From NCBI GenBank assembly GCA_017591395.1, contig WEDG01001475.1:1-64000 (forward strand): a stretch of DNA of 64,000 nt. The letters are read 5' to 3'. A program made the translations under genes and the position numbers. How positions within the stretch are numbered: the first letter of the stretch is position 1; the number at the start of each line of letters is the position of its first letter. The notes under the pieces were generated by a model. The model was not told where the DNA came from and did no database searches. It saw nothing but the letters and a program-made list of their open reading frames with translations. The stretch comes from Schistocephalus solidus. Taxonomy: Eukaryota; Platyhelminthes; Cestoda; Diphyllobothriidea; Diphyllobothriidae. Shown here piece after piece: positions 20,793 to 32,434 of this stretch.

Positions 20793-21293
20793 AGAAAATA
20801 CGGACCCCAGGTGTTGAAATGGAAGGAGAAGATAAGGCGATCTCTGGGGTAGAAGATATACTTGTCTGACGTTTTACACTCGTACTCGAGCGCATCATCG
20901 GAGATAGAGCATAGGGTGAACTACATGGTTTAAAAAGGGTCTTTCGTGCTCACTTGCGGTAGGTCTAGCCGCCTCGTTTCTCATTGGTCCGCCCCTCGTG
21001 CGCCAATGGTGCTAGACGGCCTCATAGGGCACTGGTAGGTCAATGCTGCGGTTGATTGAGTTGGCGTCTGACTGCCAAGCTTCGATGACTTCCCTCGCCA
21101 GTCTGTTTTCGGCTCGGCGAGCACTTGAGCCCCGTCGAAATCGAACAGGTGGTTGTTTTCTAGACTGTGCATGGCGACGTGTGATCGAATATCCTTTCGC
21201 CTTACGGCTAAAGTGTGCTCGTGCATGCGCGTACTCAGTCGTTTGTCGGTCATGCCACAGTAGTTGGCCGGGCAGTCTAGACAGTTGACACGG
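20791..21293 (-). pseudogene. PLE family C, endonuclease and 3' end
   Basis: Minus-strand 5'-truncated PLE. The frame beginning in the (TA)n at 21,311 reads YRVNCLDCPANYCGMTDKRL, then STRMHEHTLAVRRKD, the GIY-YIG module with YCG as second signature, followed by SLENNHLFDFDGAQVLAE. It stays open to 20,981. The 3' region at 20,840-20,905 holds a palindromic CTCGAGTACGAG stem with GATGATG before it and AAAACGTC after it, read as a decayed hammerhead. Both ends abut (TA)n. Confidence 0.75.
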
Positions 21294-21310
21294 TATATAT
21301 ATATATATAT
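21294..21310. repeat. (TA)n microsatellite
   Basis: Short TA run between PLE family C and an inverted piece of PLE family B. Confidence 0.9.
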
Positions 21311-21455
21311 AAAAGAAGAATAGGCGATCTCAGGGACTATAGGTGTATTGTCCTGACGTTTCAAAAGCACACAAGCAGTCATCGTCGGAGGTGAGTATCG
21401 TACCGCGTCACACAGTATTTATAGGGGGTGATAGCCATTTTTGTAACACATGGTT
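21311..21455 (-). mobile_element. Inverted 3' end of PLE family B
   Basis: Nearly the same sequence as 3550-3690 (GATCTCAGGGACTATAGGTG, ACGTTTCAAAAGC, GTGAGTATCGTACCGCGTC, GGGGGTGATAGCCATTTTTG), the minus-oriented 3' terminus of family B. It is immediately followed by family B coding sequence in the opposite direction. Confidence 0.8.
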
Positions 21456-22130
21456 AATTGTACGGGAAACAATCAGGGAAAGCAATCGACGCCTGGCACA
21501 CGAAGACTACGTCGATCAACCGCTGTGTTACCCTTCCGGCAGCCTACCAAGCCCTCCGGGCGCAGCTCTTCGAACGTAAGAGCAAACACGGAATTAGGCC
21601 AACCGTGAATCCAACCACGGGAGAACCAAAAGCGGACATGCACGTAACAACGCCACAATTCGGGGCCGACGAAGGCGCATTCATGATTACTGCCACATCA
21701 ATTACTACCCCGAGAGACGAGGAGACATGCAATTAGGACACAAACAGCACTATCAACCAAGGGCGCCAATTAAGGTCAATGCGGACGCGACCGAGGGCTG
21801 CCAACTGTCAAACGCCGCCCCTCAACGAGAGACATGCCAATTGACAGCAATTATCCTTCCCCCTTATTCGCCCCGTTGACGACAGAGATGCACGTCCTAT
21901 GTGTATGCTGGCGATGAACGCCAAAACCAATTATGGGCCCCCCGCTCCGCATTAGGCGCATCGATATGATTGCATAAACGTCTAACAACATTCACACTGA
22001 CTGTAATACCCTGCCGGCAATAACCATGCCCGTGGAGGTAGCATAGGCAACATTAGCTTGGCCCGATAGTGCAGGACCAATAAGGATAGTAATAACTACT
22101 TATAAGCATTACACTGATAGTCCCCACTGA
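21456..22130 (+). pseudogene. PLE family B endonuclease C-terminal tail
   Basis: Plus-strand frame 21,458-21,736 reads AIDAWHTKTTSINRCVTLPA, then ERKSKHGIRPTVNPTTGEPK and TTPQFGADEGAFMITATSIT, the same tail as the minus-strand frame at 3566-4288. The 3' non-coding part continues to about 22,130. The GIY-YIG core and RT are absent (5' truncation). Confidence 0.75.
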
Positions 22131-22539
22131 GTGTGAAGAGGGTCCTTGTGGCTATTTCTGCTTCGTTCTGTTTCGGTACCTAACTTTTTTCAGCGTGGCT
22201 AATCCAAATCGCGTCTTTTTCCCATTAAATAAGTCGTAACTCGTAGCGGAATTAAACAGCTGTCGGCGATGACTTAGCAGCTTTATTTATCCGTTCTGCC
22301 GGTAACTGCCTCGCAGAGGAGATAGTTTATCCAAAAATTCGTTTTTGAAAAATTTGCCGTCGTCAAGGTGACCGAGGTTTGTGGACACAAAACTGCTTTC
22401 AAAAAAGTACAACAAAGGGCAACTCCGTCCGCGTCCCCATGCTTCCCCACGGGTTGCCAGAGTAACACTGCTCATTATATCAGCCTGAAATAATTGTTCT
22501 CTTTCAGACAATTGAGAGCAAAACGTCCGAAAAAAGAAC
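22131..22539. other. Unassigned interval
   Basis: No recognisable gene. A short minus-strand frame at 22,283-22,511 has no known similarity. Confidence 0.5.
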
Positions 22540-23000
22540 GACTCTGGTCGTCCGCTAACAGGCGCGATAAAAAGCGGACATTATGACTCTCAGTGAGACC
22601 CGCTGTTCTGAGCACGGCCCACTACAGTATGAGGTCGTCGGAGCGGGAGCGGACATTCAATTTCAGAACACCGAGAAGCCGGAGCCCCATTTGTTAGCAG
22701 GCAAGACGCCTTGAGAAAACTATCCTGCCTGCTGCAGTACGTAAATGCTAGTAGCAAGACGATTGACTGTCACGCCGTGAGAACATATTCACCCCCTCCT
22801 ATGACGTAAAGAACAAGTTCTTTGAAGGCCTGCTCGTCCTCCTCACAACTGCTCAGAAGACGCACAAACTGGTTGTTCTTGGTAACCTCAGTGCCCGCAT
22901 CGGCAGAAACATGCTGCCTGAAAGGGATTGTTCGGTCATTACGGCATCGGTAGCTGCAACAACACTCCTGCATACGGGTATGTACGAAGGGTTGCCCTAA
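22540..23000 (+). pseudogene. LINE APE endonuclease fossil
   Basis: Plus-strand translation from about 22,575 gives DIMTLSETRCSEHGPLQYEV and VGAGADIQF, corresponding to the [10 protein letters not shown]...GQLEKVVAG block of LINE D (61,300-61,370). From about 22,790 it gives YDVKNKFFEGLLVLLTTAQ and KTHKLVVLGNLSARIGRN, corresponding to [20 protein letters not shown] and [10 protein letters not shown]. The piece between is degraded. RT is not seen downstream. This is an old, isolated APE-domain remnant more diverged than LINEs A-D. Confidence 0.65.
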
Positions 23001-24603
23001 TTCATCATTGAAGCCTGCCGGCTGTACCACGGACAGGCAAATCATAAGGAGTAATCCTGCTTTTAACCCAGTTTAAGGGCTGCAGGAGCGACAGAAGATG
23101 GCTGGGTTCGAACCGACTACGGAGAACCATAGTCACGCTCAGCAGTCCATCTGGCCGTTCACCATGGTGTGAACCTCTCTTTCGCCACTTCTGCTCACCG
23201 AACGAAATGGTTAGCACAGCAAATGACGGACTAGGACGTGCAATATTCGCGCGAACGCATGCGACAGCGAGATAATATGTTGGATCACTTTTACTACTTC
23301 TTCCAAGTATGAACGTCTGCACTTATTTTCGGCCAAATTAATTGTCAGCTAAGAAGTCGTTGAGTAGCGCGAACGCCAGCGTGACAAAGGTCATGCAAAT
23401 CGTAGAACGCCTCGCTGCGCATACATTCCTGAATGTATGTGTATTAAAGGCCTGTTTAAATACTCTAACCAATATTATCTTAAGTTTTTGCAAAGGGATT
23501 GTCATGCGCAGTCATTCTTGTCTCATCAGAAACGTACATACAACCGGTTCGTGTCTGCTTAGCAACCATCTTGGAAAATTAAGCCTTTTGAATAGCCCAA
23601 ATGAAGTAGTGGAAGGACGGAAGAAAGCATCCACAACACAATTTTTTTCATTTGATAAACCTTCTGACGCAAACTGTCAAGGGCAGATAAGTTCACTTAC
23701 CCTACTTAAGACTTATTTGTTACAGAACAAGAAGTGAATGGGAAGAATTTGAAGTCCACTCAAATGGTTACTTTCTTTCGCTCCAGATACTCTGAACGTT
23801 CAATGACCGCTGTATAAGGGTGTATTATCAAATCGCAACACGTGTCGGATTACTAGCGTGTTGAACGTTAGCATTCAGTGTGCGTAGGCACAATCAGACG
23901 GACAGCAACGATAAAGGCACCAACCTAAGGGGAAATCTGACCTCAAGCCTAAGATGACGAAGAAGTGCCCTGTTGGCAAAGCAAGACATAGTGGCGGAAA
24001 GTTCATTGAGTAAGTGGTCAAAGCGGATCCGAAGCAGTATACGACAAATGTGCAAGCATCACACAGCCTAGAATGAACGGGTGATAGCGATTTGCCAGAC
24101 TGATAAGCCGCCCTAATGGAGGCTTCATTGTGTGCAGATGAACCGAAAAGCTATAATTTGAACGGTCTTTACAGAAGGCGAATAAGTATCATCAGTGGTC
24201 ATGAGCCACTTGACTAAGGCCTTCTTTAAACATCGTTTGCACGGGCTGAAAACAAAATTGAAAGCTTAAAAAAGCTGCATCAAAAGCTAGGAAGTTGTGT
24301 TTTTAGATGAACGAAGGATCTTACTCTACTAAACAAGCACCTTATGTTATGCATCCAAAATAGAAGGTTGTAGACAGAACGTGTAGTGAAAACGGGAGAC
24401 AGCAGAAGTGAGGAGTCTTGGGGAAGCGGCGGGGTTTATGGGGAGAATGTCTGAGGCTGAGCGGTGACCAATCAAAACAAGTGCGTACATGGCCTGCCAA
24501 ACACCACTAACATGCTCGTGATCATGTGTATACGACAAACTTAGAATCTGACTGGTTGATGCCATGCCTTTGGCAAGCATATAAGTTTTAAATCAGATGC
24601 AGA
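23001..24603. other. No recognisable gene
   Basis: About 1.6 kb with scattered open frames up to 131 codons (23,342-23,737 plus). None shows a known domain, and codon patterns are not convincing. Confidence 0.5.
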
Positions 24604-24795
24604 TGAGCAATGCCGACAAAGACAAGGTAGGCTGGAATGGTCATTTCTGGCCCACATCATACCCAACCCCATGTGGTGTACCCTCCGAGGCTCGAACCCG
24701 CGACCTGTTGTTTATAAGTCCAACGCTCTAATCATTGAGCCACGGCTCGATGTCTTGTCGGTTTAGATAGGGCATTCGTTGATGAACGCTCACCG
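24604..24795 (-). mobile_element. SINE, minus orientation
   Basis: Minus-strand tRNA-like head (GAGCCGTGGCTCAATGATTA, box B GGTCGCGGGTTCGAGCC) and body (GGTTGGGTATGATG, ACCTTGTCTTTGTCGG). The AACGCTCACCGATCG flank is the complement of the tail of the plus-oriented SINE that follows. Confidence 0.8.
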
Positions 24796-24799
24796 ATCG

Positions 24800-25065
24800 T
24801 TAACGGAACTCAATGATTAGAGCGTTGGATATCTCATTAAGGGGTTGCTGGTTCGAGCTGCGGATGGGGCACTACCTGAGGTTGGGTATGACGGGCTGAT
24901 GACGTCTTATGTGCCAGAAATTGTCATTCCAGTCTCCCTTGTCTTTGTCGTTAATGTCATTCTGCCTAGTACACTAGCCGTTGTGCGGTAACTGGCGGGG
25001 CTCGAGAGTGAGTTCTGGTAACAATCGGTGAGCGTTCATCAACGAAGGTGTAAATCAGTTGGAAT
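24800..25065 (+). mobile_element. SINE, plus orientation
   Basis: Head AACTCAATGATTAGAGCGTT with degenerate anticodon region, GGGTTGCTGGTTCGAGC (box B), body (GGTTGGGTATGACGGGCTGA, TCTCCCTTGTCTTTGTCG) and tail (CTGGCGGGGCTCGAGAGTGA, TCGGTGAGCGTTCATCAACG). With the previous copy it forms a head-to-head inverted pair. Confidence 0.8.
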
Positions 25066-28000
25066 TTATTGATTACATTTTTTGCCCACGTGGTATGTCA
25101 AGCGCTATGCAAAGCGTTTAAATAGTATCAGAAATTCCATGTACAAGGGGCGAACTGCAGTAAGGTCAAGAAACAGGTTGGTTCGCGCGAAGGCTTGACC
25201 ACCATCGCAGCCAAAACTTGAGGATTTGTGAGAGGTCGTGCTAGCCTGGTCATATGGTTATGCAAACATTGGCCACTAGCGAATGCCATTGATTGATCGG
25301 ACAGCATAACGCGATCGCCGTTCAACGAGTGACTTTGATGAGAAGACATATTCAGCCAGGGACGAGAAAACGCGGGTGAAGCGGGCGTGTGGTTGCATGG
25401 TAGACCACAGACACGTTTTCGAAATCAGTGGTCTCCTACGGCACTTTGTTACTCTCAACAGAATGGTCATCTGGGCTCGTCTACTAGTTCGTTTATCGGT
25501 GGTATAGAAATCGGTATGAGTTTTACCAAGATAGACGGATATACTTACCCCGGGCGGTGAAGACGCCACATGCCGCCCAACCCACAGTAGTACTTATAAG
25601 TACCTACTGATTTTCTGGGATAGCAATTTCCGGTTATATCCTTATTTTTGCAGAATAAAAGTACAAATAGTTTTGTCTTATCAGGTTATGCCAAGATGGA
25701 TTGCTCGAGAACCCAATGGTTCCCAAATCAGAAGTCAGCGAAGGCTGATTGGGTTGGACAAGATTTTACTGTCAGAAGGAGCTCACAAGATGCGCTGCAA
25801 TAACGTGCCACAACCTGTCTCTTCAGGCAAATCATGCCACCAGCCGACCAATCGATGAAGAGAAAAAGATCGATCGGCCTCACGGCGTCGCAAGCTGGAG
25901 ATTGAGTCACGCGCGGGGGCGGAGACTGCCGCGCGCGCATATGCAAAGCTGGGCAGGCGAAAGCAACGTGAGTCAGCAACGACGCTGACGATCGTGAGAA
26001 CGGATCACCACAGTCACATGATACAACATACTGGCAGCACAGGTACCAAACTAAAAGCCCTGTGGTAGCCCTTTGCCATATTTTATTTTGTACACAACCT
26101 TCTACAGTTATTCCACGTGTTACCCATTTACTTAACTTGCATTTACCTATATTTGTTCAAGTTGGCATTTATTAATTGTAACACTGATTGTTCACCTATT
26201 GCTTTTGTTCACTGGGCGGCGTCGTCGGAGGGAATTCCGTCGTATCGTAATCTTTCGCGTGGCTTGTCTCTTATTTCTTAGTGTGGGATCGTATTATCGA
26301 TCGTAATTTCTCCCTTAAGCCCAGCAATGTACTTCACCGATTTGCTGCCGCAGCATGACAGCTGCGAGGTGTTCGGCTTATCAATGGATGCCCCAGGATT
26401 CCTCTTGTATTTTCTTGTAGATGCTAAAATTTGAAAGTGGCTACTGTTTCATAGTCCCTGAAACTAATCGCTAATTTGGAGTAAATCAGCCTCTATTAAG
26501 CTGTGTACCAGCAGGTGATTTGAGTGCCGAAATTAGTAGGGTACGCGCACAGATCGATATTTGGAGTTTACTGTTGCCCCACTGCTAACTGACACTGCAC
26601 TTAGTAGTATTGAAAATCCAGGAGCTAGTGGTTAAATATATGCTGATTGCAATTTGGATCGTTATGGTTAGGTCCGCCATGACAGAATTAGTAGGATGTG
26701 TAGGGTGCGCTGGGATGTGTAATTGGTCATTTCTTCCCCGAGCATTCCGAAAGTGTTGCATTCTGCTATACGAAGCTAAAATCGTTCAGGCACTTAGCGT
26801 TTCGTCACATACAAGTTGGCCGAGATAGTCAGGTTTCATGCAATTCGTGCAGTTTTGATTTCAAATGCGGACATAAACTCTAACCCTACCTTAACTCCAA
26901 CCCTAATCCTAAACCAACCAGGTCAGCGTAAATGGGCGGGCTTTTTGAAATTGAGCCGCCATCTTTTCTGCTCTCCATTCGCATGTGAATTCTCTTATAT
27001 GTACGTCGATTGGCCTAGTTCGTCCATTATATACTGTTTTTTTAACCCTATTTGTTTATTCGAACAACAAAAATGAGGTCATCAGCGCACGACGCTGGCA
27101 CCATTTTGAGACGCATTCAAGGACGATACTTCGCGGTGAATGGAGGACCTTTTTTGCTGAAATTTGTGGAATTTTACTTCCAAAATAAAGCATAGCTCTC
27201 TCTCTCTCATTAACCCTGACCCCAATTTCCCGAGAATTTGGCTCAAAGTCATCCATATTATGGGCGGTTCCTGCTCCCATGTCCTTCTGAGGGCCATATA
27301 AGCAACGCATACCCAAAATAACTCTGAGGTAAGACTGGACTTCCCGAAGAACTTGTGTCGGAAGGGGCTTGATCTGCCTTGCTAGGTCATCAGCTTTGTG
27401 AACACAGCCACAGATTTCAGGATGAAGTAAATGGGAAGAAAATGTCGACCTGGTGTACAACTATGCAGACTTACCTATGCAAGCAGTGAGGAGCGTATCA
27501 GGGTTGGAGTTTACCCAGAGAAGAGTTCAGGCATTGCATACGGCCGTGCGCATGCTGAACTTTGCCCGCGGCGGACCTTACTGGTTCTGGAGAAGAATAA
27601 TAAAAAGGTCTCAAATCACATAGTACTGCTTCATCCCCACATTCCGAATAAATAGTCACTTATAATTCAGTAATTCGGCCAGGAAAATAAAACATTTGCT
27701 TATAATTATTCAATATTGAAAAAGAAAGTGCCGGAAAATCTGTACCTTCTGTATTACTATTCACCTTAATACCCCACCACACAGTCTATGTCTTTAAGGA
27801 TGCCTTAAATTTCATTATGACTTTGTGTAAATTCTCTTAAAATTCTTGGCAGGCATTCCATCAACAAATCGAAACGAAACATCCACCATACCCTAATCTT
27901 CACCTTTACCAACATGGTCAAGTTGTAGCTCAACCTTTCCAATAGGTTTAAGAGGAAAGCAAGCATTATGTCGTTCCAACGACTCCTCCTCGAACACCAG

Positions 28001-28700
28001 AGATTACACCTTCACCTCTACGTTTTGAAGAGATAATTGCTTCAATCCACGGGTAACATACTGCATATTAACAGTTGCATTTATCTCTTTAATACATGAT
28101 AATGACCGCTTCTTTGTTCGACGGCAAGCACTTCAATTTGGCTTCCCAAGAATGGTGCCTGGATTTGGCTAGAATTGGCATCAATACCTAATGCTAAATG
28201 CTAAGTTGGTTTAATAACATATTTCATTTTCTGGATATCTTTATCCAGAAATAACTGCTTAGGAAGTCAGAACTTTGAGGTTCGAACCGGTTTTAACTAC
28301 AAACCTTCCAAGATCCATATCCTGAGATGATTTCGCATAACTTTACCAACATGGTCCGCTTACGCTTCTGCCCTAAGTACCTCTATAGCTTTCAAAGTTC
28401 TTATGAGGCATGGAAGACCTTCCCGTCGTATCAAGCTAGGTAAAATTTCCACAGTACTCTCGGGTACCAAGACGGGAAGTTCCGTTTTCTTCCTACTGAA
28501 CAAGCTGATCCCAGTGTTGAGTAATGTTTCAATATTGCAGACACAGGCGGGATATTTGTAACGGCTTGATTTATGGTTCCTCCGGAAGTGGCACGTGCCT
28601 TTGGGTAATTTCTTATTTAGGCTGGCAAATTGCATTTTCAGAGAAAGTATGCTAGTGGCTTAGGGGATTTGATTTTCGCAACTTCGCAACAAATTTTATT
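25066..28700. other. Non-coding interval, nothing assigned
   Basis: Mixed-composition DNA with no protein I recognise. The longest frames (27,056-27,460 minus, 134 codons; 28,360-28,635 minus, 91 codons) have no known motif. The first includes CGCVHKADDLARQIKPLPTQ and could be an exon, but no splice pattern decides it. A short CCCTAA-like run at 26,877-26,915 is noted under rejected items. Confidence 0.5.
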
Positions 28701-28759
28701 CTCAACCTGATGATGGAAAAGCAGTTGACGTAAGTACAGTCGATGCACTATCACGTGAA

Positions 28760-29110
28760 ATCTTAACTGAAATTCTGAAATGTTTTTTTGACTGGAAAAG
28801 ATTACTTAAGTAGAGTAGTCATATTACTTATGGTGCAGTAAAATACCGAGATATTGCAATCATGGCAGGATATCCAGCCACCTTTACAAATGACAAATAA
28901 AGTAATATTAATTTTTCCCTCTTTTTCGATACACTTACACATTAACATATATTTTATCGAAAAAAGGAACAAAAAGATAGAGGGTTGTAAACATTTGGTA
29001 GCAACTAACGCTTTCTTCAAATTCTACTCTTGAAGATTTCATAAGTTTCTGGTTTAAGTAAAATTTTAATTATGATATTTTTAAGACTGTGAAATGTTCA
29101 TGCATAAAAC
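28760..29110 (+). repeat. AT-rich dispersed repeat R2, copy a
   Basis: Matches 43,270-43,600, 45,035-45,360 and 60,165-60,440. Shared landmarks in order: a TTCTGAAATG-like motif, GAAAAGATTACTTAAG, a TTGCAATCATGGCAGG-type stretch, TTTTTCGATAC, ATATATTTTATCGAAAA and TTTGGTAGCAACTAACG. Homology to the 43-kb copy may extend to about 29,560 (a shared GAAAGACGTTTTTTTCAAAAG-type motif). Non-coding. Confidence 0.55.
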
Positions 29111-32100
29111 GTCGCATCTTTTCTCCATTTATTCATGCTTTTTGTATAGCATATTATATTGCCCACATTTATGGAAAATTTCATAAGCCCTCCATTACCT
29201 CTTCTTAATAGCATTTATGAATGTAAGATTTTCCTTAAACGGAAAATATACAGCTTTTAGTTTAGAAAGCCTGCATGCAGATTAAACATCAGGTTGCATT
29301 CAAAACTATGCAGAGATTTATAAATTATTTTAAAACGGAAAGCTATCATTTTCAAGTATCATATTTGAAAAGGACGTAAATGGCTACCAAAATGAGTACA
29401 AGCTGGAGTATTTTTGGAATGTTCTCTAGGAAATATAGTTAAGTTAATGAGGAAATGGAAAATCAATAAAAAAATGCATATTCTTGGCGACGTCATTTTT
29501 ATGGATTATACTTTTTGAAGGCAGTCAGAAAGACGTTTTTTTCAAAAGCCAGCATCGTCACATTTCTGAAATATCTGGGGCTTATGCCGTACAATAATTT
29601 ACCTTAAAAGTTTATTTAAGTAATATTTGCTAATCAAAAGCATATTTCAGGATTTCAGTTCTAACTGAGACGACAGTACATGTGCCTTCGAATGTGGTTA
29701 AAATTATACAATTGAGCTGATTTTGTACGGCAGTTGTTATGACTTAAAATTATTCACACAAGCATCATAAGTCTGGTTACATGACAGAACCTAGAAAATT
29801 GAAGTTTTCACGTACCTGTTTTTAACACTAAAATGCATCTCAGTCCTTTCATGTTGAATTTTAACGTTTATTTGATGGAAGGGATGTCAATAGATATTCA
29901 GCTTTTACGAATAACTCTTTCATAACATAGAAGGATATTTTCGTGTACTCTGTGAATGTATCGGGTTGTATATTCCCCCCATGAAGTCATATTTGATTCG
30001 AAGTACTTGTCAGAAACGCGCTTGATTTTTCAATATTAGATTTTGCCAAGACAAAGAGCACTTTAAACGGCCTTCAATGCAGTAGGTCGTCATCCAAAAC
30101 GTAGAGTAACCTCACATATCGAAACTTTAATGAAGTAAAAGGTAAAACAAACGGAGTAAGCAGGTGTTTAAGGAGGAAAAGTTCCACACAACACGGTGAG
30201 GGAAAAAGGCAAATGAGCACGCAGAAGGTAGTGGGCCTGTGTGCCAAGGACCCTCAAAATGCATGCATGCCTGCTCGATGGTAAATATGTAGTAAACTCT
30301 CCACCCGACATTTCAGCGGGCATGGGCTAAAAGATCTGTCTCATATATTCTTTCCTATATACAGAAAAATACTTTTGGGCCATTTCAACTGGGCTCCAAT
30401 TCATACTTTCAAAAATTGACTGCTCGTCAACATATTTATTTCACATCACCGGTGAAAAGGATATTGCTTCGTTGTTTTTAAAACTAAAACGAGCGTCGAG
30501 AACGCGAAAGAATGCCAAGGGTATCCTAATGAATAGCTGTATGGATAAAAATGCTCTTGAACTTCCGGCGGTTTCAAGTAGTCGGAATTTTCTTTTACAC
30601 CTTCTACACAGACTAATTCGGTTTCTGCGAGTGATGCATCACTTCAATAAGGTTGCAGACTCCATGCCATTGACTCGGCACATGTGTTACAGTGTTCTCT
30701 TCTTGTATAGCAATAAATAATTCATGCACACAAACTAGCCCAGGTTCATGTATACTCTCTAGGAATAAAATTAAGTCCCTTGTCTACCTACTATACTGAT
30801 CCAGACCGATCAATTGTTCAAGCTGACATGATCTTATTTAATTGATTACTTATATAATTTTTCTGTAGCCCTGAGTATGGACCTAGTTCATCAGAAAAAT
30901 AAACTAAACGGGAATTTCGGGAACTGCAAGTAACCAGTTTAAATTGGCTTCCCGAATGCCGCATTAGAAATGAATAATTTTAAAAGCAGCTAAATCGGCC
31001 AAAGCTTGCGTATGAATCAACCGGTATGTCAATTTCACAGCTATACAGTGAGCCCGGCGCACCTGCGTATATCCATCCACAAATGCCACATTGGTCATTG
31101 ATTTTTGGCAGCACCCTGTAAATGCCGCACCCACAGTTATTAAATCCCGCATAACTTCCAAGGCTCACACAAAAAAAAAGACGTGATTGCGACGTTTGAC
31201 AAGTATTTCATTCTTTATTTCAAACTTTCAAATTATCTCCTAGTTGAGGATCGTGGTTACCCAATTTTGAGGAATTTCATACTTTGCCAACGCAGAAAGT
31301 CATTTTTTCTGAAATAATTGTGCTATATCTAAGCATAATAGCTTTCTTCACGCGGACGTCATTTGGGAATTCCTTTTTGATGGCATGATCTTTATGATGC
31401 TAGGTTGAAAATTCCAGGTGTCCCTATAATTTTTTAAAGAATTTATAACCTGTCCCTTCAACAAAAATTACCCCACTGTTGTGCGTAGTACAGCAACATT
31501 GTAAAAAATTGATAGAAAGCCATCCACATGAAGTCAACGCGCGAAGAGGCTCTACGATCCACGTGAGCAAATGAGGATTCAAATCCGAAAACTAACCATG
31601 AATTCCGAAAAGATGTGACTAAATCAGGCTAGAACGCTTGCATACCCGACACGTTCAACTCAGACTGGCCAGAATGCGTAGAACTACCTAACCTATAATT
31701 GTTTTAAGTCGTGGTGTGATATGCTAATCAAGCACGTGTGTGTTTTTACCTTTAGCCATGCAAATTTATTAAGTATTTTACTCGCTATGTTTTTAAACTG
31801 ATGGCCGATAGCTTACAGTATCTACGTGTGCGAATGCAACCCAAGATCCATGTTCAAAATCATCGAATACACTGAAGTCAGCAAATGCGGCATCTGAAAA
31901 AAGTGCAACTGCAACATAAATGTGTGAACTGTGTTGTTACGCTAGACGAATTCATTGGTTGCACACCGAACTCTTGGCGTATAGTCTTCGCGATGCTTTA
32001 AATCGTAGTGATGTTCACTGCAGACTGTCAACCAATCAATAACCAGAAAGACCCAAAGGCAGCAGCCAATTAAGTGCCAGGCCTGGCCGAGGTTATTAAT

Positions 32101-32188
32101 GGTTAGGAAACAAGATCCGTTTATGCGCCCCGCTGCAGTGCGATAGTCTTCTCTTAACAACACAAGTGTTTGCTGCAAAACTGCTACT
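29111..32188. other. AT-rich interval without recognised gene
   Basis: About 3 kb of AT-rich DNA; short open frames only (such as 30,472-30,720 plus). No domain or repeat is recognised beyond the possible extension of R2 to about 29,560. Confidence 0.5.
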
Positions 32189-32434
32189 ATGGCTGATGCC
32201 ACCTGCCCAGGTCTCTGCTATGCCGTTATTTGGTTTCTTCTGGCTATTTTCATCGGTTGGCCAGTCGGTGGATTTCTCGCCGGAATCTATGTTCTTCTTC
32301 TGCCTTTTGCTGCTTGCATTGCCCCTCTCAATGACCTGATGGAAGCACTGCTTAAAGTTGTCAAACTTCCCTACTACTGGATGAAGAAAGCCCTCAGAAT
32401 GGCATCTCTGAGTGAGTGTTCTCTCGAAGAGTAA
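32189..32434 (+). CDS. Small two-helix membrane protein (predicted)
   Basis: An 82-codon frame with a good start context (A at -3, G at +4). Residues 1-8 (MADATCPG) are followed by one long or two adjacent hydrophobic segments, about residues 9-28 and 29-45, split by GWPVGG, and then an amphipathic basic tail (LLKVVKLPYYWMKKALRM). Cys residues sit at positions 6, 10 and 43. The arrangement recalls a conserved invertebrate family of short membrane proteins with a GWP turn, but I cannot name it. A GTGAGT donor at 32,412 with a TTTTGATTCAG acceptor at about 32,595 offers an alternative C-terminus. It is not part of any transposon I recognise and is the best cellular gene candidate here. It may be one exon of a larger gene. 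Confidence 0.5.
   Translation: MADATCPGLCYAVIWFLLAIFIGWPVGGFLAGIYVLLLPFAACIAPLNDLMEALLKVVKLPYYWMKKALRMASLSECSLEE

Noticed and set aside
26877..26915. CCCTAA-like words resembling an interstitial telomere repeat
   Set aside because: Only a few degenerate hexamers (TAACCCTACC, CAACCCTAATCC); too short and imperfect.
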